A DNA stretch of 64,000 nt, from assembly GCA_946807835.1 (NCBI GenBank), contig OX327690.1, positions 15,100,501 to 15,164,500 of the forward strand, read 5' to 3'. The stretch comes from Ailanthus altissimus (taxonomy: Eukaryota > Streptophyta > Magnoliopsida > Sapindales > Simaroubaceae). The position numbers were made by a program, and so were the translations under genes. Below the pieces are notes generated by a model, which worked only from the letters and a program-made list of their open reading frames with translations, was not told the origin of the DNA and did not search any database. Each line of letters starts with the position of its first letter. The stretch's first letter is position 1. Positions 11,305 to 21,996 of the stretch are shown here, piece after piece.

Positions 11305-14300
11305 TCAAATGGATTTAGCAGATTTTCCACTCAATTCTCTTCTAACTAGCTCCAGAATCTCAATAACCTGTGACAAGCAAGAAAAGATCTTCACTGAAAA
11401 TGGAATTTCTTATATAAAAATATTTCATGTTTGGAGTTTACCACTTGACATTGTAGTTGAGGAATTACTTGAGCATTGATAGTTCATCGGACAAATTAGA
11501 AGTTCTTCCCACAAATAACTACATAAAGTTAACTTTGGTTGGTTGATGTGGGCATGCTTTACATGTATGGGAGTAAAAGCAATTTCTTTTTCCCCACCTT
11601 TTGTAAAACTGTGCAACTGTTTGATATGAAACGTATGAGAATGCGGAAAAATGCATAGAAAGTGGATCCACTTCATCCCTTGCAAACCACAGACTAATCA
11701 AGGAACTCATTGGACTTTATCTTTTTTTTCTAATTTATTCTATTTTGGTTCTTTTTAACAATCTCCAAGAAGAATTGCCTCCCATAAACATTTGGCAGCA
11801 ATGAATTTAACCAGTGTTTTCAATTGGACAAAACTCAAAAGTTTTCTTCCCTTAAATTGTTTTTATAGAACGGAATTACGATGTTGGAGTGCAACACAGA
11901 AACATGATAGTAAAAATGAACGGAAGAAAAGAGAAACTCACCCCAGGATAATGTCGCAATATTGGAGAATAATGATCCAGTGCTATGTATATTTTCTCTA
12001 GAAGGCTTAAAAGTGTATCCACCTCATTTCCCAGAAGATCAACCTGAAATCCAAGGAGAGAAACCAGTGAGAAAAGATAGTACAATGTACTAAAAATTCC
12101 AATATCAAGACATATTAGGAGGAAAAGAGAATGAATGCAAGCAATGTTTCTCCATTGTCTTCCCTAGTTCTGTTGAACTTTGCACATATAGTTGTTAACT
12201 TAAACAAAGGTTCTAATCAAAGCATTTTTATGTTTATAAAAACTCTACAAAAGATTACACAATGGACTTCTTAAATCCAATTCAGTATACCAGGCAAAGC
12301 ATTTAGGTTTTTGCCATGGCTTCCCTCAGGATTAAGCTGGGAAATATTAGACTATAGTTTATCTGATGTTTATATATACACTAGACTGAAGGATAAAGGA
12401 GAAAAAGAGAAGATTAATAGTGGCAGCAAACAGCTACTATATTTGATATTATGTTATTATGCTACTATATGGGAGAGATGCATCATCACTGCTTCATATA
12501 TTTATTAACTAATTTGTTTTCAACTTCTATTAGTAAGGATGACCTTAATAGAGATTGGAATTAATTAATTTATGGGCAGTCCTGCACGAGTGAACTAGCT
12601 GATCTAATTGCAATTCCAACGATCTTGTTTAAGTAACCACTGGACCTCAAAGCTTAAACTTGAAGGAAGATAAGGACTCAAACAATAATATTTAAGCTTT
12701 AACACTCCCCCTCCCATTCGAGGCTTATATAACAAGCTAGTCGTGTGGATCCCAATATAAAATACACAGGGAGCACTTTGCTATATGTAAAGTTATTAAT
12801 TTTAATTTAATTAATAAAATAAATGTTTGGGCCAATTCTGACACAAGACTATAAGGTCAAACCAGCTCTGTATTATGTTAAGTTACCAATTGCCCTAAAA
12901 ACTAAAGCTTAAAGTGAAGGCTCAAACAATAGCGTTTAAGCAATAACTGACACAACATATTCCTCTTACTAACTGGCTCCATATTTCCAAGGATCATTCT
13001 AAAAGGTGAAGGCACTCTTAACATGTTCCTTAAAACTAGCATCAATTCTGCATGTTTCTGGTAAGTTATATTCTTACTTCCTTTCTCAGAATCCCTAAAA
13101 TGTTATAATCAAATCAATGAATAGATTGATCAAAGCATTTTCCTTTTCAATCTTGTGCCAGTTGTCATTTGTAAGAGAGACCCAAGTTTTGCAACAACTT
13201 TAAACAAAAAAAAAAGGATTTCTTTTTTTTTTTCTGTATTTTTATTTTTCCCAATTGAGTCCATGAGGAAAAATATCTTAAGTTTAGAGAGTATAAAATT
13301 ATCTATATCCAGAATGGGTTCCAAGCAGTCCTATGGGAACCAAGTTTTGCAACAACTTAAAAACAAAGAAAGAAAGCATTTCTTTTTTCTTTCTGCATTT
13401 TTAGTTTTTCCAAGTTAGTCCATGGCGGAAAAATATCTATATGCCAGATTGGGTTCCAAGCAGTCCTTCTATGGCTTTGAAGAACATTCAAAATGCAATG
13501 ATAATACATAATTAGAAGGGATACACTGATTTAATAACCTATATTCAAAATTGAGAGACTGCAATGCACAACCCTTTCCACCATTTGCAGAATTCACCTA
13601 TTATATTTTCAAGTCAATCATGTTTCATATCTTCAAAATATTTACAATTACCAACAAGTATGGCCTTATTCCCTCTACAGAAAACGATAAATTAAAGAGC
13701 ATGAATCCAAATTAATCATGTCAAGTGAACTTTTCGACACACCTCAGCTTCAGCCTTTTGAAGGTCAGAAGACCTCCTTTCAAGCTTTTGCTTGTAGTTC
13801 AAGCCCATTCTTTTGATATCTTTAGCTTGTTGGTATAGAGCTCTTGATTGAGAACACAAACTGTCCAATCTGAAAGCAATGCCACATGCAAATTATGGCT
13901 CCTCATTAGTAACCTCATTAAAATGTTATCTCAAAACTCATAGATTACTACTTGCAAATGGAATAACAACTTGCAACAGAAATTTGAAGCCTGAAGATTA
14001 CAGAATATAAAATTCAATTGCAGATCTATAAATAGAAACAATAAATGATAAAAATTAAGTACCTGGAATTACTTCTCTTAATATCCTCCATCACTCTACA
14101 TTCAAAATCGGCACCTGCTTTTGATAACCATTGGATAAGAATGATTAGAGATTGCATTTGCTTGCTCTGCTCCCTTTCTTTAGCTTCAGCCAACGATAGA
14201 AGCATCCTTTTCTCTTCATTAGTTTCTCTTAACTTTTTCATAGCCAACTCAAGCTTCTGCTTAAGCTCATGCACCTCCATCTTATATAGTTCAATTTGTT

Positions 14301-16254
14301 CCTTATCTTTCACCAATGCAGCAGTTGTTTCATTTACTAATTTTTCCTTCTTTCCCATCAAAGATGATAATAACAGTGTCTCTTGCTTCAATTTTTCTAC
14401 CTCTGCAACCTCTAATCTTAATGCCCCTTCTTTTTCCAGTGCCTCCTTTTCAACAGAAACTCGAAGTTCCATTTCATTACTGTATGCCAGATTCAATTCA
14501 TTCAGTTTCACCTCAGCTTCCTTTAAGGCTTCTGTCAATATCACTCCACATAGCTCTTGCATGATAAGAGACTCCAAATCAGAATCTTCAAATTCACACT
14601 TAATTTCATAAATTTCTAGCATAATGTTATACTCCACATCTGATTGTTCAGGGGCACTCTTTTGACAGTCCACTACTTCCTTGAGAAGGCATTTATACAC
14701 ATCTTCAGTAATTGAAGCTTCAGTATGTGCATCATCTAGAGCACATTGAAGATTGTCAATTCTCTTTGCCAACCTTGCCTCAGCCACAGAGTGCTGCAAT
14801 ATCATCTCTGCTGTTTCAGAAACTTGCAAAGAGAGGCATTTAACTTCTCTCTTCTTATTAGCAAGCGAGCTCCTCAGTTGGCAATTTTCCAAGAGAAGGG
14901 TCTCCAATCTGTTCGTCAAGCTAGAGAGACCCCCAGCATCCTTACTATATTCAGGCAACTTCTCATTTTCCACAAGAATGTCATCCAATTTCAAGATTAC
15001 CTCTGGGATCTTCTTCCTCAATATATCAAACTCTTCATCCTTCTTGATTCGCAAAGAAGATCCTCTCCGCTTGAGACTGAAATATTTTTCAGTCATCTCT
15101 TGCACTTTATGTTCATGGTCTCTCTTCATTTTAGTCATCTCAGACTTGAAATAATTTACCAATTCTTCCTTTGTCATGTGCTTCAGTTGGTTGACGTCCA
15201 AATTCTCTGGCATAGCATCATCGTGTTTCCCATTTCCCTCCTGAAGTGAAGTTGATAATGATGCATGATTGCCTGAAATCTTACAGTGTAAATGATCAGT
15301 CCTTTTATCGGTATCCCATTCCTCACTAATTTCCATTGACCCATGAAAAGTTATATGTCCCATTTCAGGAACAGACAATGATTTGGAAATGGCATTTAAT
15401 TCCTGACGTAAACTAGAAATCTCTTTGATCTTCTCAAGGCAGTTTAAACTTTCTTTATCATAAAACCGAGCACTTTGATCCCACAATCTTTCTTCAAACT
15501 CTTCTTTAAGACTCCGAATATAATTCATGATCACCATATCTTCAATTTCTCCTCGAAACTCCTTCTCCTGTTGCCATTGACAGAGTGATGCCTTTGATGA
15601 GTAAACCAAGTTATCCACATGTTTGCATATGGTGTCTAGTGTAGCTCTCAAGGAATTGAGTGTTTTATCTACATCCATCCATTTTATGTCAGATACCTTG
15701 TCTTGTAGAATACCACCAAACCCAACCATCTCAGACCCTGAGCCTATCATCCTCATAGAACAGCTTCCTTTAATGCGGTCAATCTCTTTTCTTAGATTCT
15801 TCAACTGATCTTTAGCTACATTTTTAAGGCTTCCCAGAGATTCTCCAATCCTTTTATAATGGGATAAAGCATCTGACACGCTTGAATATGTTCTACATTT
15901 TGCAGTTCCCAGCTCATGTTGCATCACCATAGACCCAAATGATTCACTTTCTTCCGAACCTACATGGTAAAGATGCAATGTTTCCTTCAATCTAGCCAAC
16001 TCTAATTCTTTCTTAGCAATTCTCTCGGCTGCCTCTTGTTCAACTGCACTCACCATGCCTTTAATTACCGAGTCACTAACCATCCTTGATATGGTCAAAC
16101 GGTCATTGATATCCTCCAAATATGAATCCAAATCCTCTAGAAGATCATTCTCCGGATTCTCACTCTCTTCCACATTATAATCTTCAAGCATCATTGACCC
16201 ATTAACTGACTCGTCACCATATAATTCCCAAAGGATAGAATTCTTCATAGCCAT
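11305..16254 (-). CDS. WAP: WPP domain-associated protein-like long coiled-coil protein, four coding exons
   Basis: Coding exons on the minus strand are 16254-14063, 13869-13743, 12043-11942 and 11367-11305. All three introns are GT-AG and phases join cleanly (AG|A makes Arg at the first junction, the other two are phase 0), giving 827 residues. Exon 1 encodes an acidic N-terminus ([19 protein letters not shown]), the conserved stretch [15 protein letters not shown], and long Leu/Glu/Lys heptads typical of coiled coil to near the C-terminus, which ends [20 protein letters not shown]. Length and these motifs fit the plant WPP domain-associated protein family (tomato WAP; an Arabidopsis protein once listed as myosin heavy chain-related). 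In tomato WAP is a Golgi-associated coiled-coil partner of the nuclear-envelope WPP-domain protein MAF1; this copy's role is inferred. I chose the ATG at 16254 because the upstream ATG at 16302 lies before a likely acceptor (CAG at 16285-16283); a second ATG at 16248 is also possible. No transmembrane segment is seen. Other long coiled-coil families are the main alternative. Confidence 0.75.
13183..13474. repeat. Two-copy ~158-bp tandem duplication inside intron 2 of the WAP-like gene
   Basis: CAAGTTTTGCAACAACTT occurs at 13183 and again at 13341. Each is followed by an A-run, a T-rich run, a block resembling TTTTTCCAAGTTAGTCCATG, and GGGTTCCAAGCAGTCC. The copies differ mainly in homopolymer length and a deletion in the second. 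Both lie in the 1.7-kb intron and do not affect coding sequence. Confidence 0.75.
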
Positions 16255-16282
16255 TGGAAAATGCAACACCAAATTCCGAGCA

Positions 16283-16809
16283 CTGCAAAGGAAATCCCAC
16301 AATCAATCTAACTTAATTTGCTATTTCAGTAATCACACCCAACAAAATTCAAAAGGGGAAAAAAGAAAAAGCCAGAAACAGGCACTAAAAGATCAAATAA
16401 GATAAGTAATCAAAAACTCAATTTTTATACTCAATTTATTCTCCATTTTAGCTTAAAATTATACCCTTTGGTGGTCCAAGTTTTCGCTGAGAAAGCAAAA
16501 TAAAATAAAAGCAAGAATGGAAATTCTTGGAGTCTGAAACTTTTCAATTTACTTCAGCTTTCAGTAAGACGTATAATCGTCCCAAATTTCCCTCATTGTT
16601 TTTTCTTTTCAACCAATTTTCTCAGCAACCAAACAAAGCTTACAACTCAAGTCACAAAATTTAAAAAAAAAAAAACCAAATCCACTCTCAAATCCAAAAG
16701 TCCTGAACTTCAAGCTCAATTATAATTCCAGTAAATTTCAGTTAACCTGAAACACAAACAAATAAAAATGCAAAGTTTAAAGAACCAAAAAATAAAAAAG
16801 GAAAATTAC
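16283..16809 (-). other. Probable 5'-untranslated intron of the WAP-like gene
   Basis: A minus-strand donor (ACTCGCAA|GTAATT, GT at 16809-16808) and the acceptor TTTGCAG (ending at 16283) would remove 527 bp just before the chosen start codon. The intron would contain the poly-pyrimidine tract expected at its end. A further acceptor-like TTTCAG near 16749-16747 leaves other splice forms possible. Confidence 0.4.
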
Positions 16810-16901
16810 TTGCGAGTAAAGAAGACATAGTCACATATAATCATTCATAGAAGCGTAACGGTCAAAAAAGGTGTTTGAAAATTCCAAGACGACGCCGTTG
16901 A

Positions 16902-17062
16902 AATTTTCAAAAAGTTGATGTCTTTCTCCATTGTACTCTCTCTCTCTCCCCCTCACAGTGTCTCTTCGGTTTTCTATTTTGGAATTTTCAAAAAGTTGAT
17001 GTCTTTCTCCATTGTACTCTCTCTCTCTCCCCCTCACAGTGTCTCTTCGGTTTTCTATTTTT
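16902..17062 (-). repeat. 81-bp direct duplication in the leader/promoter of the WAP-like gene
   Basis: An 81-bp unit beginning AATTTTCAAAAAGTTGATG on the plus strand is repeated head to tail (16902-16982 and 16983-17062) and is almost identical in both copies. On the gene's strand it is GA-rich (GAGAGAGAGAG) and contains GGAGAAAGACATC, a composition common in plant leaders. The presumed transcription start should lie in or just upstream of this stretch. A short reading frame across it is only a by-product of the duplication. Confidence 0.8.
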
Positions 17063-17159
17063 GGAGTTTTTAGGGTTTTTCTGCGGATAGAAAAAATGTA
17101 AAACAGTGGACTTGGTGAGCTCCGTGCGGGAGTTTGTAAAATAAAATGGACCCTCCTAT

Positions 17160-19040
17160 TACGATTAATTACGTAAATTGCCCGATGCTTTTGTTTTGGG
17201 AAATTGGCCAAGTTGACTTTAAAAAGTCGAAATTTTTGTTTGACTACAGTCAAAATTTGTATATTTGTATGTTTTAATGATCACAGATATATGAAATTTT
17301 TTTACTCCTATTTTATGTAATTTAAAAAAAAATATTTATCCTTTTTTGTAAAAAGGATAAAATGGACAAGTTCTCCACGCTTTCATTAATATAATTTAGG
17401 ATGTTGACTGAGTTCAAAATAAAATTGGGGTCTTTTTTTGTCAACTTCAGAAATTTTTTTTTTGTCTTTTGAGACTCTTGACTTCTCGTCTAAAAAAATT
17501 TTAGAAGTACCATCTTAGTCATATTTGTCTTTATTAGTATTCTAAGAAATTATTTTTCTTTTTTTTATAAGATTAAATCATATAAGCTAAAAATTATACA
17601 TAAGAAGGTCTTGATCTTGCTATGTGAAATTGGGTCATATGATCATTTGTTAATTGTCTAAATTTATCTTAAAATATTTAAGATAAAAAGAGTTATATTT
17701 TGATCATGTTAATTGAAGCATTTTAATTATGGAATTCAGATAAGCGACTTTGGTCCAAGAGGGACATTGAGAAATTAGGGTTTGTGGGTCAAGACGTATC
17801 ATTTTTCTAAAGTTAATACAATGTTTTATGAAAAGCAACTACTTTTATTTATTGGAACTAAGTTGGCTAGTGGCTTCATTTCTCATAACAAATTAAAGAA
17901 TCTTTTTAAATGTAGAATGTCTTGTTAAGTTTTGTTATTTTTTATTTGGCTTATTCCTAAAATAATATGTTGAATACTACATAAATTTGATTATAAAAAA
18001 TTATTATATTTTTATGTTTCGGTTAAAAATGACTAATTCTTACTTTTAAATTGTTATAAATTTCTCTAATATATATATATATATATATTTTCAATTTATA
18101 TGTTAATAATTTGACATAATAAAGTTTAAATTATATTATATTATATAAGTATCAATCATTTTCATAATTATGTGTAACATATCCAACTAAACACAAACAT
18201 ATCATTGTTTATGTTCTTATAATAATTTTAAAAAAATCGCAATCATGGGAGTAATGATAGGGTAGTATTGTTTATTTTCCTTTCCTTTTCATTTCTTTTA
18301 CGTCTATTTTTGTCATTTTTTTTTTTTTTTGAACCGGTCTATTTATTATCATTTAAGAAGTCCAGTTCACATGGTAAGTCTAACACAACACTTACTCCAC
18401 TTAAATAAATAAAATTTCCTTGATGCAAACTACAACATCCATTTTGATAAGTGAATGACATATTTTCGACTCGTGTGGTTGAATTTTTTTAATAAAATTA
18501 TTTTAAAATAAAATTTTTAAAAGTAAAAGTTTTTAAAAATAGAGTTTAAAAAAAGTTATAAATTATTTAATTGTTAATTAAAAAAATTCTTTTAAAATAT
18601 TAAATTATTGAGTTATATATTATTAAAAGTATATATTTGTTATTAAATTATTAAAAATAATACTTAATAAAGTTTGCATATAAATTCTAAACAATTCAAT
18701 TCTTTTTAGACATAAGTTTAAATTTATCATATTTTTCTCAAATCCAACCTCTTAAAACACAAGAATTCTAAATAAAATTAACACATAATAATCAATAAAT
18801 TAAATAAATTATTGTGTTTGTTATCAAATTTAAAAATAAAATAAAATATTAGTACTTACCGATAACAAAATTTTTAGTAGTCTTGTAAGAATATTATAAC
18901 TATAGAGATATGAAGATATGATAACTTTTAAGAGAATGTTAATAACACATTAGTTTAATATAGTTTATTTTTAAAATTAAGAAAATATTATTAGAGTATA
19001 TGTGACATTACTCAAATATATATAATAAAAAAATTCAAAA
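17160..19040. other. AT-rich intergenic DNA
   Basis: No gene or recognisable element is seen. It contains an (AT)n microsatellite at about 18068-18088 and several homopolymer runs. Confidence 0.5.
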
Positions 19041-19405
19041 AATTCTACTCTTAAAAGTTTAAATTCTTAACTTTTACGAGTAGAAGCAAAATAGTCCTTT
19101 TTTTAATCAACAAAAACTTATCTTCTATTGCAACTAAATATTATAAAAAAAAATTAAAATAAAAACTCTTTTAATCAGTAAAAAAAACTTAATTAAATAA
19201 ATACTTCACATCCTACTTTAAGTTTTACAAAAAATTCTTAAATTAGGTGAAAGTCTTTATTAACAAAAACAAAAACTCAACAACAAGGTAATTTTTTTTC
19301 CGGATAGATATAATGAAATTATTTTTATTCTATACATGAAGCAAATCATTCTATTTATTAGTCCAATAATAATAAAAAATAATAATTAAAATCATATAGT
19401 AAATA
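19041..19405. repeat. Left remnant of an old ~2-kb tandem unit (unit A)
   Basis: This segment matches 26800-27000 in unit B: GTGAAAGTCTTTATTAACAAAA-like sequence, then CTATACATGAAGCAAATCATTCT, then an ATAATAATA run and a GTAAATA block. The match resumes after the solo LTR at 21227-21306 and again after the gypsy element at 24904, so two insertions have split one ancestral copy. Confidence 0.6.
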
Positions 19406-21226
19406 TGTAAGGATGTGAGAGAGTGTGTAATTGTGAAATGTAAATGTGTATCATATAAAGCATGCAATAGAAACATAAAATAAATTTTAAAAAATCATTT
19501 TTCAAAGATAATTTTATTATATTAACAAAAAATATATCTTTAAAAAATCGTCGATATAATTAAACAATTAAAATATAAAATCTCACCTTAAAATATTCTT
19601 GCGAACAATTCTGAATCTTCACTAGCTCAGGATTCTAAAACAATAGCTTATAGATTGGCAGGTGTTTTAAGCTTTAACTCTTAAACTTTTTATAACTCAC
19701 ACTCTCGGGTTTTCCTTTCTTTAAAGAACCAATTCTCTTGTAGAAAAGAAAAATGGCCGAACAATGAAATAGCACCGAAGTATCTTTTTATACTTTGCAA
19801 TTGTCGAACCAAAAAATGCAATACCCATTTTACATGTTTTGTTGACGTATCCTTAAATGGACAAGTGTCCAATAATTAAGCTAAAATTACCAAGTGCCCT
19901 TACACTTGTCAATATGTTCAAGAAACTTAACAATTAAGTTTTTGTTTAACATAATGCTTAAATGGGCAATTGCTTCAACCGATGGTATCCGATGCATTTA
20001 ACACATGTCAAATTTTAATAATTTTAATACTTAAAATTTGATAAATATCTTTTTTAGAGAAATATTAAAATTAAATTTTGTTTAAACTCTTTAATATTTT
20101 CATATCGAACTCTTTAATTTTATCTACTACTTTAAAGTTTAACAAATATATTTTATATTATGAAATTGTATAGGTTAACACTCATTTATTTTATGAAATA
20201 TTTTTATAAGTCCATAAGTATTATTTTATACACATATTATGGATAACAAAATAAAATATTGAACCAAACAAATTAAAGTTAATCATATTTGTATAATTTC
20301 TCCGTCATTTATATTATAAAAAAATAGAGATATAAATTTTCACAGTCAAGTCTCTATTTGTTTAATTATAAACTTATCTTTTAAATTTGTATTTTGATAA
20401 ATAATATTTATAAAACTTCATTGTGATATTATTTTACTTTATGAAAACTCTTTTTTGAAGTAGTATTTTTAGTTAAAAGATTTTTTAAAATATAATATCA
20501 AAGCATTAGGATATGCACTCTACCCATTTAACCTGACAAATCTTATATCTATCTCACACTGGACTTCATGAACATTAAACCATACCCAATAATACCTGGA
20601 GGCTAGATCATAAAAGGTCTCTGACATATATGAAATTAAAATATGATAGATTACTTATAAAGTTCACTGTAACGCTCAAGTCAAAGGATCACGAATATTA
20701 CCCAACTTAAGAAAACTATCAATTAACTGTTATATAAGATATCTATTAAAGATCTTTATAAGTCAGTTCAGTATCTAGTTCTTACTGAATACCTACATAC
20801 TTATACAAACTTTCACTAAACTCATGATCTGCGAATATTAATCGTCTGAATAATCTAAATATAGACATACATTAATTTGTAGAGTTTATCAATTGACCAA
20901 TATCGATAAACATTGATCAAGAATAATGTTTTTAAAATCATACTATAATAATATTTTTTACAATTCTTTACAATTATATTATTACAATGAATATTCTATT
21001 TTTTGTCTCATTTTAAATAAGACTCTAACTCTTAAAATTATTAACTTTTAATCTTGATCTAAATACATTTATATCAAATCTAAATTTTTTTAGATTTACA
21101 ATGTCTCAAAAAGAATAAAATTATTATTACATAATAAATTAACAATTTGTAAAAATATATATTATATAAATATCAATAAATATTTATATATAATATAAAA
21201 TGACACATAAATACTATCTCCAATAA
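19406..21226 (-). mobile_element. Old solo LTR of the copia family, minus orientation
   Basis: The right half aligns with the LTRs of the 37075-46950 element: GTCTCTGACATATATG, CTCAAGTCAAAGGATCACGAATATTAC, CTTACTGAATACCTAC and ACATTAATTTGTAGAG all have counterparts. The right end reads CTCCAATA where the young LTR reads CCCAACA. An AAATA repeat flanks it (19401-19405 and about 21227-21231). Most differences from the young LTR are C to T or G to A, typical of long methylated DNA. There is no internal region. Confidence 0.65.
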
Positions 21227-21306
21227 AAATATAAATAAAATATCTTTTATTTTTTTTTATTTTATGTCTAATACTGTCACTTAAAAAAAAAATTATGAGT
21301 GCCTTA
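21227..21306. repeat. Middle remnant of tandem unit A
   Basis: It matches 27011-27075 of unit B (AAATATCTTTTTATTTC, TTATGTCTAATA, AAGTTTATAAGTGC) and lies between the solo LTR and the gypsy element. The gypsy target sequence CTTA is at its right end. Confidence 0.55.
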
Positions 21307-21846
21307 TGTCATGCCCCAAATATTCTCAAGTAATGACTCGAACATTTGGCGCGCAACAGAACCACCAAGGGAGGACTTAGTCCATTTTGAGTTAAATGGG
21401 CTAGAGCTTCTAGAAGACCCAATGAATTTGGGTTAAAGCCACTTGCATGTGGTAGGTGGGGGGGTTTTCTAGAAAATGTATATTCCTTAAGATATTTTTT
21501 TGGTAGTTGGCATCTTTGAAATATTCCTTAGCATATTCTCCTCTTTAGATGTGGACCATTGGATTAGAGTTAATCCTAGCCGTCCATTGTATATAGCTTT
21601 AGCTATAAATAGGTGGAGTTCTCATTTGAGAATCCATCCTCCAAATTGTAGAAATACTCTTAGCTTGTAAGTGTATAGCTTTGTAATTCTCTCTTTAGTA
21701 ATAAACTACGAGAGCATTCTCTCAAACACTTGGTGTGCTTCTTCTTCATCTCTTTCTTTGGTTATTGGGGTCTAGCAAGTGTCTAAGGCTGCTTAGCACT
21801 AGCAAGTGTCTAAGGCTGCACGGTTTCAAGAAATTGGGTCGTGACA
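21307..21846 (+). repeat. 5' LTR of the gypsy derivative
   Basis: 540 bp, TG...CA ends. It has a TATAAATA box at 21604-21611 about 240 bp before its end. A short internal duplication (CTAGCAAGTGTCTAAGGCTG, at about 21773 and 21802) is not preserved in the 3' LTR. Confidence 0.85.
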
Positions 21847-21848
21847 AG

Positions 21849-21860
21849 TGGTATCAGAGC
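21849..21860 (+). other. Primer-binding site, initiator tRNA-Met type
   Basis: TGGTATCAGAGC lies two bases after the 5' LTR and is complementary to the 3' end of plant initiator tRNA-Met, the commonest plant LTR-retrotransposon primer. Confidence 0.9.
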
Positions 21861-21996
21861 AGGTTCAAAGAAGATAGTGAAGGAAGTTACTGGAACATCG
21901 GGGATTACTCAAGGGAAGGGTAGAGACCCCAAAGCTAGGAGACATGAGAGTATTTCACCAGAAAAGTTCGTTGATCCGAACCATGATCTAGGAGAC

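Noticed and set aside
14045..15808. Several plus-strand open frames over the WAP-like gene
   Set aside because: They are antisense to a long, spliced, coiled-coil coding frame; the bias of that frame opens the other strand. They have no motifs of their own.
16255..16302. Upstream ATG at 16302 as start of the WAP-like protein
   Set aside because: It lies before a good acceptor (CAG at 16285-16283), so it is probably intron. The ATG at 16254 needs no unspliced leader.
16831..17253. 140-codon minus-strand frame with repeated RRDTVRGREREYNGERHQL
   Set aside because: The peptide repeat is only the 81-bp leader duplication read in a phase divisible by three. No start context or family is seen.
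21841..21996. Gag start at the ATG-like codon at 21841
   Set aside because: That position is inside the LTR/PBS junction; the frame is open there but cannot be the natural start.
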